From Gelatoporia subvermispora B (taxonomy: Eukaryota; Basidiomycota; Agaricomycetes; Polyporales; Gelatoporiaceae), in the NCBI GenBank assembly GCA_000320605.2, contig KB445813.1, forward strand, positions 418,371 to 482,370: a DNA stretch of 64,000 bases, given 5' to 3'. Numbering within the stretch: position 1 is the first letter of the stretch; every line of letters starts with the position of its first letter. The notes beneath the pieces were generated by a model. The model ran no database searches. It saw only the letters and a program-made list of their open reading frames with translations, and had not been told where the DNA came from. This document shows positions 45,081-57,216 of the stretch, in pieces. The translations under genes were made by a program, and so were the position numbers.

Positions 45081-47211
45081 CAATGCAGTGTAAGTACAGG
45101 TAATTTACTGCTGCCCATCCGGCTTCAACGAACTCCGGCCTGCACGCAAGATCTCATCTGTTGAGAGCAGGTTGACGGCAATGACCGAACTGTGCACATA
45201 ATATGTCAGCTACTGCGCGCTGAAAATGACGTCGCTGGGCGTACCATGAATGCAGCATCTGTCTCTTGACCCTGTAGTTGTCCCACACTCCCTCCACCGT
45301 AGGGTCGAACGGTTCACCCGACTGCAGGTCAATACCCACAACGTTACCGTCTGCTTGCTCATCCTGCACACGAGCTAAATCAGTACACTCTATGGGCAAA
45401 GGACGCGTATCACGGACCTGCAGGGCAACGACGACGTCTTGCACGTCAAATCCGCCATTCGCTGCAAGCGTCTTGGGGATCACCAGGAGCGCTTCCGCAA
45501 ACGCCTGCACACCCATCTTTGTCCGGCCCTTCGCGCTCTTCTTCACGGGGCCCGTGAGGTGCGCTGCGCACGCCACCTCGAACGCGCCTGCGCCAGGCAC
45601 GAGAGATTCGTCCTCCAGCGCGTTCTTCACAGCACGGAGGCCGTCGCGCAGCGCGTCCTGCGTCTGCTGGATGGTATGCGGGTTCGGGCCCTTGATGAGG
45701 AGTGTCACACTCTTGGGATCCTTCACGTCTTCGACGAACGTGAACTTCTCCTCGCCGAGCGTGTGCTCGTACACGAGGCCTGCCCAGCCGAGGACGTCGG
45801 GCGTGAGGTCATCCACCGAGTTTTGTGCGACACCGCCGCACACGAGCTGCAGCCTACACCAAATCGGGCGTTCAGCGAGAGTCCAAATAGTAGCAGTGAA
45901 TATCACTGACCGCTCCATGTTACGCCGCTTTGCCCGACGCAGGGCGAAGATACCGTTCTTGGCGAGGATATCGAGACTGAGGGGATCAATGCCTTTCTGG
46001 TTGATGATAACAAAGTTCTTTGGCTTCTCGTTCGCTCCGACCGCCTGGTCGCAAACCAGGTTTTTGAGCTCAACAATTTTCCTGCACTTCGCATCCGTAA
46101 AACGCCGCTCCGACTCAACGAGCTTCTCGCGCTGTTCTGCCGAAGAGTAGAAGAAACTAGAGTTGACCTCGCTGAAGTGTGGCGTTAGCTCTGCAGTCAT
46201 GACAGGGTAGTGTTGAGCGATCGCAAACTTACGTCTTCTCGTACTCCAGACTGACGTTCAACGTGAGGATGAACGCGTTCTCGACGCGCTTGGGCATGTC
46301 AGGATGCCTAGCGCCATGATCCAGAACGAGGCCGCGGACAAGTTGGGTCTCTGATGCCGTCCGGTGCTGCATCTTCATGATCTCAATCATGTGAAGATCG
46401 ATGGGTTCCCGGAACTGATTAGGGCCTGTTTGAAGAGTATTTAACAGGCGGTCCAAGATGGAAGATACTTGCGTACGAACCCTCAGCCGGAGGGGGCGGG
46501 CGAATTGTCAACACAGCATCAACGACATCTGCAGCCAACTTCTTCGCGAGTGCGGAGTTGAGTTTTGTGGCAAGGGAGGTGTAAGCGACATTAATTAATG
46601 TGGGACGGTCGAGCTTCGCAGGTCGCTTGAACTCATCGAGGAACTGATCACATCGTTTGAGTATACGTATAAAATTGAGACAGGGAACGACATGAGACGC
46701 ACAGCAAGAGCCCCCTTCTTCGCCAAGTCGAAGCCCTCCGCGATCACGGTAGGGTGCACGCCCTCCGAAATGTACCTGTCCGCCTGCTTCAACAGCTCAC
46801 CAACGAGCAGCACCACGGATGTTGTCCCATCTCCAACTTGATCGTCCTGTGCGACAGCTGTGCGCGCAATCATTGCGGCGGTGGGGTTCTGGATTTGCAT
46901 CTCGGAAAGCAGGACCTTGCCGTCCTTGGTCATTTTGATCTGCCCTGAGCCGTCCACGAGCATCTTGAGTGTGCCTCTCGGGCCTGACCAGATGCATGTT
47001 CATCAACCGTTTGATTAACAGCTAGTACGTGTACTTACCAAGGTTTCCCTTCACTACGCTCGCCAGACCCATAGCCCCGGTCGTGTTGACCTGTTACGCG
47101 TCCAGTCACTCTGCGGAAACTTAGCGACATGAACGATATACTCACCTGCAAGGCGGCGGCGCGGCGAACGCTCTCAGCCTTCGGATTGATGAGCTCGATG
47201 CTGGAGGACAT
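45081..47211 (-). CDS. CCT6: T-complex chaperonin subunit zeta (CCT6/TCP-1 zeta)
   Basis: Nine exons: 47146-47211, 47039-47090, 46703-46983, 46481-46643, 46233-46425, 45911-46171, 45418-45853, 45245-45363, 45081-45189; about 559 aa, as expected. Landmarks: start [42 protein letters not shown], the ATP-binding [35 protein letters not shown] (diagnostic for zeta), FGCCT-type apical region and the C-terminal [12 protein letters not shown] and [15 protein letters not shown]. It forms part of the cytosolic TRiC/CCT ring that folds actin and tubulin. The last exon keeps the usual AGRSSLKP, then a short non-conserved tail; the exact C-terminus is less certain than the rest. Confidence 0.92.
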
Positions 47212-47485
47212 TGTGGAAGATGTTCGGTCTGAGATGCGGACCAGCGAGCCTCTAAACTCCAGGACAGAGACTCTATTGCTCTTGTCGCGCGTATTATGTA
47301 ATTAACGCGCTACCCTCCCAAAGAGGGAAAGCGTCCCTCCTGTCGGATCCACAAGCAAATAACCATGAACCTCCGACAACGAGACGACCACCGCGGCGTA
47401 GGCCATCTCAACCAAGCAGCGTTATTTCTATCTGTACATGAATACGCTACAAAGCAGACTGCACTACGCATACTGGCGAGCGCTA

Positions 47486-48508
47486 CTACTTCTGATTTTT
47501 CTCTATGAGCTTCTTTGCGTCCTGCACAAAATCCTTTAGAACTTTGACATCTTCTCCATCTCCTTCCTCACCCATAGAGCGCTCAATACGCTCATACAAT
47601 TTAGCTATGCCATGATGAATGCTACCCTCACCACCACCCACGAAGGCTGAGATCTCCTCCATCTCCCCGATCCAGCGGTATGCCTTTGGAAGCATATCTG
47701 GAACAGCACGAGTAATCCGCTGCAGCGTCGGCCGCTGCGAGTCGTACAACTCGTGGAGTAATGCCTCAGCCGTCGCAGGGGAGGACGAATGCGCCGCTTC
47801 GTACAGCAAATGCGTCTCATTAGGAGCCGATGCATCACAACGTCATGGAGGCTTACCCAAGATCATCGCAGTGCAGATACCAGTCATCCCTTTAGTGATG
47901 CCCTGAAGACGAGTCAAATCGATTTCGACGTGCATGGGGTGGTTATATACCGCGTATGACATCTTCAGTGCGCTCGCATCTCCGATCCCCGCGCCTTCAC
48001 CCCTTAGTGGCGATATCCGCAACCCGTATTTGCTGAGCCCCACAAAGTCATCCAGCACTCCGGCGTCAGCAGGGTCTACTGACGCGTAGAAGACGGGGTC
48101 GTATCCGTCCTTCGGCGGCCCACCGATGATGCCGGCATCGACGAAACTTATCGCTGTCCCAGAGAACAGACCCGCGATCGTCTTAACCGTCTGCGGGTTG
48201 ACGGCGTTGCAATCTGCAAACGCGACGCGCCCGGTGCTGGGCTTGGCAGCCGTGGCGTGCGCTTCCCGGTAGCTCTGCGCAAAGTTGTAGGCTTCGCTGG
48301 GTGGTAGGATGCTCAGAACCCACTCCGCGCGTGCAGCGAGTTCAGGGAGGGGTACGTCTTGCATGCCTGCGGCGCATGCGCGCTCTCGGGTGGCATCAGA
48401 GCGGCCGTCGAGGTTCGTGAGTACTGTGCAGCCTGCCGTGACCAGACGTCGGGCGACTGCAGAGCCCATCGCTCCGGCAGAAACGACCGCTAACGTCGGA
48501 AAGCTCAT
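47486..48508 (-). CDS. NAD(P)-binding 6PGDH-type dehydrogenase with DUF1932-like C-terminus
   Basis: Three exons: 47951-48508, 47857-47902, 47486-47796; introns 48 and 60 nt; about 304 aa. The N-terminus MSFPTLAVVSAGAMGSAVARRL is a Rossmann strand-loop-helix with a G.GAMG-like dinucleotide site. VLSILPPSEAYNFAQ and FVDAGIIGGPPK (the 6PGDH/HIBADH-type substrate loop) follow. The helical second half (SALKMSYA, GITKGMTGICTAMILA, AHSSSPATAEALL) resembles the DUF1932/6PGDH C-terminal dimerisation domain. It is probably an oxidoreductase on a hydroxyacid; substrate unknown. In the second intron the acceptor is not the AG next to the CTAATGAG branch site but the next one (TACGAAG), which alone restores the frame. 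Confidence 0.83.
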
Positions 48509-49263
48509 TTCTGCGTCAAGAAGAGCTGGGAGAGCAGTCAGCTGAATACTGTAAGTCTCCGTCGACTACGCACTTACAGCTCAAACACGAATCAGTGGGC
48601 TGCGCAAACTTGATGTAGCAAGCGACCTGGAGGTGTAGAGGGCAACTAGAGATTCTGCTAACCGTAGCGATTCAGTTCACAACCTGGGCGATTGGCACCT
48701 ATCACGCTATGATTGACACTGAAACCAGTGCAGATTGTAGTGAGATGAGCGTACGAGCGCAACGCTTGCACTTCGATCGACGACAGGGAAAGCCGCGGAT
48801 AACGGCGGCCCGGGTGTATAAATAGCTCAGCGACGGAGGGGGCACACTCGTGACCGTGGTACAAGCTCTCGACATCGATCTTATTAGCAAGAGTTCCTAA
48901 TTCTGACTGTATGTCTCTCACCAAGTGAGCTCACAAGGAGCACACTGGACCACTTGATATCCAGATATCATGCCATCACATTGACCCTGGAAACTGCGAT
49001 CACAACGATGCAAACATGGAGATCGCGAGCGTTAGAACTTGGGTCAGCTGCGGCGGGTTCTGGAATAAATGGCCGGTGTGCTAGTTTTCTGCACACCTTC
49101 TCACATCCCAACGCTGTCTAGCATTGCGCCGCGGTACAGGGATTCGTACTACTGTTCGTATTCCAAGAGAAACCACGGACTTCTTTTGAGCTACAGCCTA
49201 CAAGTCACTGAAGGTCATCGCCTGGCTATCAAAACGGGCCGTTTCTGACTCTTCGATAGCGCC
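48509..49263. other. Divergent intergenic spacer
   Basis: Between divergently oriented genes; no gene seen. Confidence 0.4.
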
Positions 49264-51123
49264 ATGACTATGGTGTGTTCGGGCCTTTTCGCTTTTATCC
49301 TTATCTTCCTCCGTCCCTAAATTCGTTCGATTTAGACGTCGCACTATTCTGTCTGGAATGAACGGGTGGACTTCAACAAACCACCGAACAGCACTGTTTC
49401 CCTCACGGATCTCGTCCAGTTGCTGTTAACACGGCTAGGAAGCGAGACTATGTTCTTGACGTACGTCCGGGATCACATCACGTGCTGAACTGTAAACTCA
49501 CGCTTACTGCAGACCCAGCAAGGTGTGTGATCAGAGGTAGTGGCCAGAAGTCCACATACTAAACGAGCCTCGAAACAGCTAGAAGATCTTGAGAGCCTTT
49601 CGCTCTGTATCCTCACGGACGTGCGAAGTGCCCTGAACCTATCCCGACCCCTCATCCACCGTCTTCCCGTAGAGATCTTGCGCGAAATTCTCTCCTACGT
49701 TCCCTACAGAGATGATGACCGCGGATGCGACGACTTCCTCACTCTTTGGGATTCCCCCTCTGTACAGGTATCTGACTGCGTACATCTGATGTCGGTGTGT
49801 CGCCTCTGGCGTAACATCGTATCGGACTGCGCTTCGTTGTGGAATAATGTCCGGAACTTCACGCCATGCGGTTCATTATGCGCCGTCCGTCGCTCATCCC
49901 CCTCCTTTCACATCTTCGAGCGACCCGGGGATGAGGACGCAGAAACGCTTTTGCACAATCCTCTCAACGTTGGCGACCTCCGGGTAGTTTACCGTTATAC
50001 GCTACCTCTGGATTACCTCAAGGCACCCGCACCACTCCTACACACTCTGGTAGTCTTTGCTACGTCGACCGAAGCGCGCCAAGCATGCGTTGACGGCGCC
50101 AGCAACGTGCTATTCGATGGACATACACCCTCCCTTAGACGGCTGGCATTACACTCACTGAACCCGCTCCCTCAAAACAACTTCGCCAACTTGACGCATG
50201 TACTGCTCAAGAAAATCACACAACTCGATCCCGCAAGGCTCCTCAATTGGCTCGCAGCATCTCCTCATATTTCGGATCTGGTCTTTGTAGAAACATTTTG
50301 TTCCGCCTGGGACGGAACATATCCCGACATGCCTCCTCTGAAATTCCTGAGGAGGCTCGTACTCGCGGATTGTCTCGAGGAACAGTTCATATGGGTCATA
50401 GCTCTCCCCGCTCTAACCCCCCGAACCGCAATACGACTTGATAATGTCAAATTAGTCCCTCGCGGCAGCGCCGTTCCTCCATATCCCGCCGGCCGGGACA
50501 TTGTCAGGCTGGCCTTGCGAACTGATGGAATGATGGCCCTCAGCTCGACATCGGGGCTGCTTCACCAAAAGAAGGGCGAGCAGCCTTGGTTTGACGGAGT
50601 ACATTCGAGAATATCGCTCAGTGCAATTACCGAGTTCTGGTGGCTTTTTGGTTATAGCAGGGCGAATACAGCGAGCCATCTGCGGCAGTTCCTGACCTCG
50701 ATGCCCGCTCTAGAGACATTGATAATCCTTGGACGAGACCTGCCCCATGTCATGGCGATTCTCAGCCCCACTACAGCCCAATATACCGGCGGACCATCAC
50801 CAACAGTTCCATGTCCACACCTCACTACCCTGCGCGTCATCATCAGCTCGCCCATCTGGCCGCACCGCTATGAGCTACCGACATCGTCCGGCCTCGCTCG
50901 CTTCATCGCCGCTCGCGCGGAGAGCGGGCATCCCATTGAACATCTCGTGCTCGAGAGCCTGCCATATGAGGATGACCCCCCGGATCCCGCGAAGTTCGTA
51001 GACGGTGTCGTGTTCGAGTGGAAGAAACACGTAGAATGGGCGTCGTTCGAGATGACTTTGCCTGACGTCTGCGCTCGCAGCGCGCATCCGTACTGGCCTG
51101 CGTGGTCTGTGTTTGCAGAATGA
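49264..51123 (+). CDS. F-box protein (diverged member)
   Basis: Proposed exons: 49264-49272, 49336-49460, 49548-51123; about 569 aa. The long last exon is certain; it has no ATG near its start, and the two upstream exons are inferred from matching phases and consensus borders (GTGTGT..TTTAG; GTACGT..GGCCAG). The F-box at roughly 78-130 reads LIHRLPVEILREILSYV and ends VCRLWRNIVSDCASLWNNV, with a 20-residue insertion between. The rest is leucine-rich repeat-like (FANLTHVLLKKITQLDP, LKFLRRLVLADCLEE). It belongs to the same broad Agaricomycete F-box class as the other four genes here but is the most diverged. Likely an SCF substrate adaptor by family. Confidence 0.7.
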
Positions 51124-52974
51124 AGTGTCATGCTCCTTAAGGAATAGTCTCCCATGTTGTACCGGTCCATCACGAGCATCTTGTAATTTTCAGTGTATTG
51201 CAGCTGGACACAGAGACGGTCAAGTCACACCCCAAAATGCCGGAAGTGCACACCAGAACTCGAGTACTCAGGAGTCGACGAGCGAGGTTGCTAATTTGTG
51301 CCGACTGTTTGAATGCCCTGAATACGTACTGATGATTCAGCAGGTTTGCCGCAAGGGAGTCGCGTAAATGCAGCAGATCGACTATCGATGTCCCAATTAC
51401 TGGTGACCGGTTCATGGCTGGTTCCCAACAAGCACAGAGAGCCTCTGGGCGGTCGGAATCATTGCACATTTTGTACATTGACGCCTGCCGCCGGGTGTCA
51501 AGTTGTCAACCACGCTCCGGGCCCGGGACGGAGGAGGGATTGCGCCGGCTCTCTGTCCACGTGATACCGAGTTACATAAGCACAGATGCGCCACGGGCCC
51601 ACGGCGACGCAAACAAGTACTGCGCGTGGTCCGCATCCCATTTTATGTTCAATCTCGGCTTCATTCACCAGTCGCTCGCCGACAGATAAGGACAGAACAC
51701 CAGCGGACTGGAAGCGATATCTTGATTCCACCGACCCTCTGTACCTCTCTGGTTATCTTTTCTTGCACAACCAGCTCCTTCCTGGCCCTTCAATCCGTGT
51801 CGTACACGGATCATAGCCCGCATTCATTTGCGCCACATTGAGAGCTCTTCTGTAGTTAATGGCCTCCGACATTCTTGCTACACCTCAAAAGGATCATGTG
51901 CCGGAAGCCTCTCAGAGATGGGCAGCTTCACTTGTCAGCTTCAATGCTCAGATAACATGTCTAGACTCCTCAACGCCAGCGCAACTCAGTATGGGACCTC
52001 CGCAACCTTACTGCGTTGTGTGCTAGCAAAGTCAAGGCGATGTCTAAGTATTTCTTGGGGTAGCGATGTACATATCGGATATCATCGATGAACGGTGAAA
52101 GTCTCGCCGAACGAGCGTGGAAGCTTGCAAAAGGTTAAGCAGACTCTCACGAGACCGCTGGTACACCTGACAGCTTCGTAGTTCCGACACAACCGATGCA
52201 CAGCGCAAGCCAGAAGCCATCCGCACCGAGGCTAAAGGAGAGAGAATTGCTATCCTCAGTCGGACATCAGTCGAGTGCCAGATTTGAGGCAAAGAGTGCG
52301 CAATGCGAGCACAGGATTTCCGAGAGGGTTCAGGAGGTGTGGAAACTAGAAAACGGCCGAGCATGTCAACACAGACACAAAAAATCACAATAGCCACCAA
52401 AGCAGCCGCGATCGGGGAAGCCGTCGAAAGGCAGCGCCATGCCGCCTGGTCCACCGATATTTGGATAACATACCCTTTTTTACCGCAGAAGAGGGCGTTA
52501 CTCGAGTAGATGGACCACTCGTATCCACTGCTGGTGATTAGGATATTGCTGGAACTCCGATTTCCAGTAATGGGAGCCAACGAGCCCAGAGAACCTATGG
52601 AACGCACTGTCAGATCGCAAAATAGCAGCCGGCGGCGCGTCCCTCCCGTCACGTGAATGCGTCGCGACTCGGACGTGTCCGGGTCTACGCTGTGACTTGT
52701 CTTGTACTTCCGTTTCCTAGCCAGCTTCACCAGCGGCAAGATACGGATCCTGGACACAGCAGAAACATATCTCACGAACTTCATAAGTGAGGTTTCTTCT
52801 CCTCTCAAAACGTTCCGAGAAGAGGCTTACGCACAGCACCTAGTTGTGAATTGTCGATGTCGAGGACTTGAGTGCAGCCAATGGCGCTTGCTCCCGATGA
52901 AAGCTCAGTAGGACCTGTGCGAAATGATAGTTCCAAAATATCTCTCACGTTAGAGACCTCACTCATGCACTTCA
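51124..52974. other. Spacer between two F-box genes
   Basis: No confidently supported gene; one long minus-strand ORF (52044-52784) is listed separately. Confidence 0.4.
52044..52784 (-). CDS. Unassigned ORF
   Basis: Open minus-strand frame of about 246 codons counted from the first in-frame ATG, near 52784. Composition is Ser/Arg-rich, with one hydrophobic stretch (AAALVAIVIFCVCVDMLG). There is no recognisable domain. Sequences resembling intron borders occur inside the frame (GTATGTTATCC, GTTTTCTAG), so the open frame may be chance. Not assigned a function. Confidence 0.18.
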   Translation of the reverse strand: MKFVRYVSAVSRIRILPLVKLARKRKYKTSHSVDPDTSESRRIHVTGGTRRRLLFCDLTVRSIGSLGSLAPITGNRSSSNILITSSGYEWSIYSSNALFCGKKGYVIQISVDQAAWRCLSTASPIAAALVAIVIFCVCVDMLGRFLVSTPPEPSRKSCARIAHSLPQIWHSTDVRLRIAILSPLASVRMASGLRCASVVSELRSCQVYQRSRESLLNLLQASTLVRRDFHRSSMISDMYIATPRNT

Positions 52975-54659
52975 ATGGCGAAGTCACAAATCTGGAGTGA
53001 GTTCTGGCTGTGCAGTTAGGCTATTGAGTGTGCTGAAACCCATGTTGCAGTTCAACTACAGTACGCCCAACTGCAGGTATATCACGTCTCTTCTGACTTT
53101 TTGCTACCTAGCTACTCGCGGCAGATCGAGCTCTCGCTGTATCCCTTGCCAGCGTCCGGGAGCGGTTGAACGGTCTGTGTGCAATCAATCGCCTTCCCCC
53201 GGAGCTTCTAGCCATGATATTCTATCACGTTCCGATGACCTACCAGCATGTATCTCCCTGGGAGTCGAACGTACAAGCATGCAGTAACCTTCTACCCATC
53301 ACATATGTCTGCAAGCACTGGCGAGCAGTTGTTCTTGGGGCACCATATCTTTGGAGTCATGTCACGCCCATCTTTCCCGCTCAGATCTCTCTGAGCCGAT
53401 CTCGTAATCTACCGCTCCGAGTGTACATCACATATGATTCTCATAGGGTTCTCGAAGAGATCCTGCAATCTCGGCGCCCGATCCTCGAGCTTTGCTGCGA
53501 AGGTGATCATATCTATGGAAGGATGCCCTCGGATTATTCTGCGTCGCACCTCGAGTCATTCACTCTGGCTAACTATAACTCACCCGGAGAAACTCTGCGC
53601 AATATCACACTGTTCGATGGCAAAGTTCCGCGGCTACAGGAACTCGCCCTTGCCACGTCAAACTGGCCGCTCCCTTCCCATCCCCTTCCTGCTCTTAGAC
53701 GCCTCTCCGTCGACGCCTGCAACAACATCCAGATTTCCGCCCTTGTTCGCGTTTTCTCATCGTCCCCCTACCTCGAGCACCTAGTCGTAAGAGGTAGCGA
53801 CCTAATGATCGACCACTTGACCACAAAGCCCATCCATATGGATCGTCTCGAAACGATTTATATCAAAACTATCTCTACTCAAGCTGCCACCGGTATTCTT
53901 TCTAGCGTTTCGGTGAATCCAGGCACCGCGGTCTATCTCTCTGGCATCGACACGTTGGTGATTCCGCGGTCTCATTGCAAACCGGATGCCTGCCGTGTCG
54001 CCATATGGCAAACAGCCGAGAAAATAATCCTCGCGGCGACAGGGTCATCTACTGCCATCTGGTCAACCTGCAAACCTGGTGACACCATTGCAGCTCATGG
54101 AGCTGCATTCGACGCCATGCAGAAATTACCCTTGGAGAAAGTAACTGAGTTATGGATGGAGGACCTGTTACCGATTTCCGCACTGGCTCAACACCTTAAC
54201 GCGCTCCTGCGGGCTTTGACGAATGTCGCGACGCTCTATATCCACATACCACACGCCAGCTATATTATCCAACATCTCATGGATGATGAATCTAATCCAC
54301 CCCTATGTCCTCGTCTTGCAACGCTCTACATGCACTCAGATCTCGAAGGAGATGACAGTGAAATTGACATAGACTTCATATGCGAACTCGCAGAGCGACG
54401 GAAACGGATCGGTCATCCCATTCCTAAAGTCGTTATCGACATGCTTGATCAGACCGAGTTGACAGATCCGGACTTCCAGGAGGACATCGACAGGTTGAAG
54501 AAGAGTGTCGGGAAGGTAGACCTCGCCAGGGGTGGTAAGATCGCTATGGATATGCCGGTGTGCTGCGACACATGTCCGCACCATTGGTGGAGGCCTTGGA
54601 GTCGGAGGTGGTGGGACATTCGTAACGGCGACACATATGACGACATAGCTGGATGGTAG
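52975..54659 (+). CDS. F-box/LRR-like protein (subfamily 1)
   Basis: Exons 52975-52996, 53051-53076, 53112-54659; about 531 aa. The 26-nt exon 2 encodes QLQYAQLQ and continues into LLAADRALAVSLASVRERL, a short coiled coil. The F-box at ~41-95 starts INRLPPELLAMIFYHV and ends VCKHWRAVVLGAPYLWSHV. The C-terminal ~430 residues are leucine-rich. Paralogous to the minus-strand gene at 12518-14050, about 39 kb away, with conserved C-terminal Trp/Cys-rich end. Intron 2 is only 35 nt (GTATAT..TACCTAG), unusually short for this genome, but it keeps the frame and skips an in-frame stop. Family role: SCF adaptor. Confidence 0.82.
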
Positions 54660-55333
54660 ACGTCTGAGGCGTTTTGGTATGTTTCAATTTTCCATCGAAG
54701 GACTTAACGCCTCAGGCTGACCACAGCTGCACTCGCAGCGCAGTATGCGCACATGCTCAGCAACATTCGCCTCAACAGAATATTCATGGGGTCAAGGAGC
54801 AACAGGAAATATGATCTTGTATGATAATGAGAATATAAGTTCTGTGGACACTGATATCCGTCCAATTGCACGCTGTGACGACTAGCCTGGGACACCATGG
54901 GTCGCGTGCGTATGTGTGGAGGTTGCTAGCCTCCGTAAAACCGTAAGCATACCCTACAGAAAGCCATGGGTGCATGTTTACATATAGCGCAGTGGGGTTT
55001 GTGGTCCTGCCAAGTGTTGGCCAGGTCAAAGTTCGCGGCATGGCATGGTGGAGGGATACACGCCCAGTGCGAGGAGCGAAGTCTCAACGCTGCTAGTGAT
55101 CAGCTTGATTTGTACATCATAATTGTCACCTGGGGTGCTCGAGAAGGAATCATTCTGAGTGATAATGGGAGTTGTAGACACGAAAAGTGATGGACAGATT
55201 GAAGTGTGGCTTGGAGGGATGAGAGGTGCCAAGAGCGGCAAGGACCGAGAGCGGAGGGGTACAAGATCAGACGCGGTCGCCAGCGGAACCACACCTTCGC
55301 CCTCTTCCACATCTTTCGACTCGAAACCTGTGG
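54660..55333. other. Intergenic spacer
   Basis: No gene seen; promoter of the eIF5-mimic gene is expected at its right end. Confidence 0.4.
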
Positions 55334-56959
55334 ATGTCTCAGCCATCAGCTGCATCTAAGCCTTCTCTCCAGGGGGTCCGTATCAGAGCCAGGAAAGGCG
55401 CTGTGAAGGCGCACGCAAAACACGAACCAGCTGGTACGGTCTCGTCGCCCATTCCGATCTGCCTATCGCTGATTCCTTGCTTTGGACCAGTTTTCAGAGA
55501 CCAACTTTTCAAGCATCTCGAAACTGTCCCCGAAGGCGATTTTGAAGCGTTCACCAACAAGCTAGTCCAAGCTGGGTCTACTCTAGAGTACCTCAAGTAT
55601 GCAGACGTTCTTTTCGAGATTCTCCTCGTCGGCGGTCTTCTCCAGCCGGGAGGCAACTACGTCGACGATGGTGCCCCGCCTTCGCCTTTCTCCGTCCTCA
55701 AGGCAAAGGAGCCTGTGGAGGTGGCAGACGTGAAGCAGTATATCGAGGTCTTGAACAAGCTCATCAGGAGGTTCGTCGTGGCACCTGTGCTCGCCTACTT
55801 TCTCTCACAGCGCACATAGATACAAGTATCTCCAGAGGCCCTTGGAAGAGACCTCTCTGCCCACTCTTTTGCAGTACATCAACCGCTGGACTGATATCCA
55901 GAGGGAGAAGCTCGCCACCGCCACGGGTCTTTTGCTCTCGCAGGGCCTCGCCAGCGCGAGCTGCCTTCAGAGCTTGACCAAGGACCACCTTATCAAGAAT
56001 GGTATGTCATCTGTGCTCTTCATTTCTATGCGCTAAACGAGCCATGATCAGATGTGTCCATCAGCGTTATCACCACCATTTTCCGCGCATACCTCATCGA
56101 CCAGAGCATGGAGCACCTCGCCGCGACCTTGAAGCGCGGCAGCATCAAGGACCTCCTGGCGTTCTTCCCGCAGACCAAGCGCTCGGACAAGGTCCTCGAA
56201 GAGCACTTTCGCAAGGCGGGCCTGCCTCAGGTTGCTGAGTGGTGGATCAAGCGTCAGTACGCATCCCTCAAGGAAGGTGTCGTCAAGGAACTTCGCGAGA
56301 GACTGGACCACGAGGAGTCGCATGCCGATGTACGTTCAGTCATTCTCTCATCATCCTCCCTGAGCTAATATCATAGACAGATTGTTGCAGCGATCAAGGA
56401 GAAGCAGGAGGAGCAGCCCCTGCCCGACACCGAGTTGATCCAGTGCATCTGGCAGGGCCTCATCTCCTCGATCGAATGGAGTGCTCGCCAAGATCAGAAC
56501 GAGGCTCTCGCACTTCGTGAGATCTCAGTCAGTTGTTCTACTAAGGGTCATTGCGGTCGATGTTGACGATAGGATAGAGCTTCGCCGATATCATCGAGCC
56601 ATTCTGCAACGGTCCGAAGACGGAAGTCGCCCTTATTAATGCCGTGCAGGTGCACAGTTATGAAGACACGCGGGTCATCAAAGCATTTCCCCAGGTTCTT
56701 AAGGTGCGTCGAATCCGTAGGCCCGTGCACTGTGCGCTCATCTATGCCTGCAGGTTCTGTACAACAAAGATTGTATCTCGGATCAGGCTATTATATACTG
56801 GCATCAGAAGGGTTCTAAGCCTCAGGGCAGGCAGCACTTCCTGCAGGCTACGCAGCCACTTGTCAAGGTTAGTTTTGTCTATCTGATGTCAATTTTTCGG
56901 TGCTGACGCCGGCGCAACAGTTCTTGCAGGAGCAAGACAGCGACGAAGAGGACGAGTGA
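55334..56959 (+). CDS. eIF5-mimic protein (BZW/5MP), W2-domain translation regulator
   Basis: Eight exons: 55334-55433, 55491-55770, 55820-56001, 56053-56339, 56381-56527, 56578-56703, 56754-56867, 56921-56959; about 424 aa, matching BZW1/BZW2 length. N-terminus MSQPSAASKPSLQG.RI.ARK resembles family members. A HEAT/MIF4G-like helical body follows (FEAFTNKLVQAGSTLEYLKY, FEILLVGGLLQPGG). The C-terminal W2 domain contains PQVLKVLYNKDCISDQAI, IYWHQKG and the acidic end QDSDEEDE that contacts eIF2-beta. 5MP proteins compete with eIF5 for eIF2/eIF3 and tighten start-codon selection (family knowledge). Cytosolic. The fourth intron is only 41 nt. Convergent with the transcription factor downstream. 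Confidence 0.92.
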
Positions 56960-57216
56960 AGTTAATCGTGCAATTGTGAATACGCGCTGCAATGTCCTCG
57001 ACTGTACTTGTATCGCATCCTGGTTGACGATCAAGTTATAGCATACTCAATTTCGTTTTGCTGGAGCATTAGGACATGTTCGTACTACATATATCAGTAT
57101 CAGGGTCCTAAGGTCGACAGCAGGGAGATACTGGTACATTGCGAGACTCAGATAACAATTACTCTCGACAGCATCATCAGTCGACCAAACAAGTTCATTT
57201 TCCCTTCCGGGCGACC

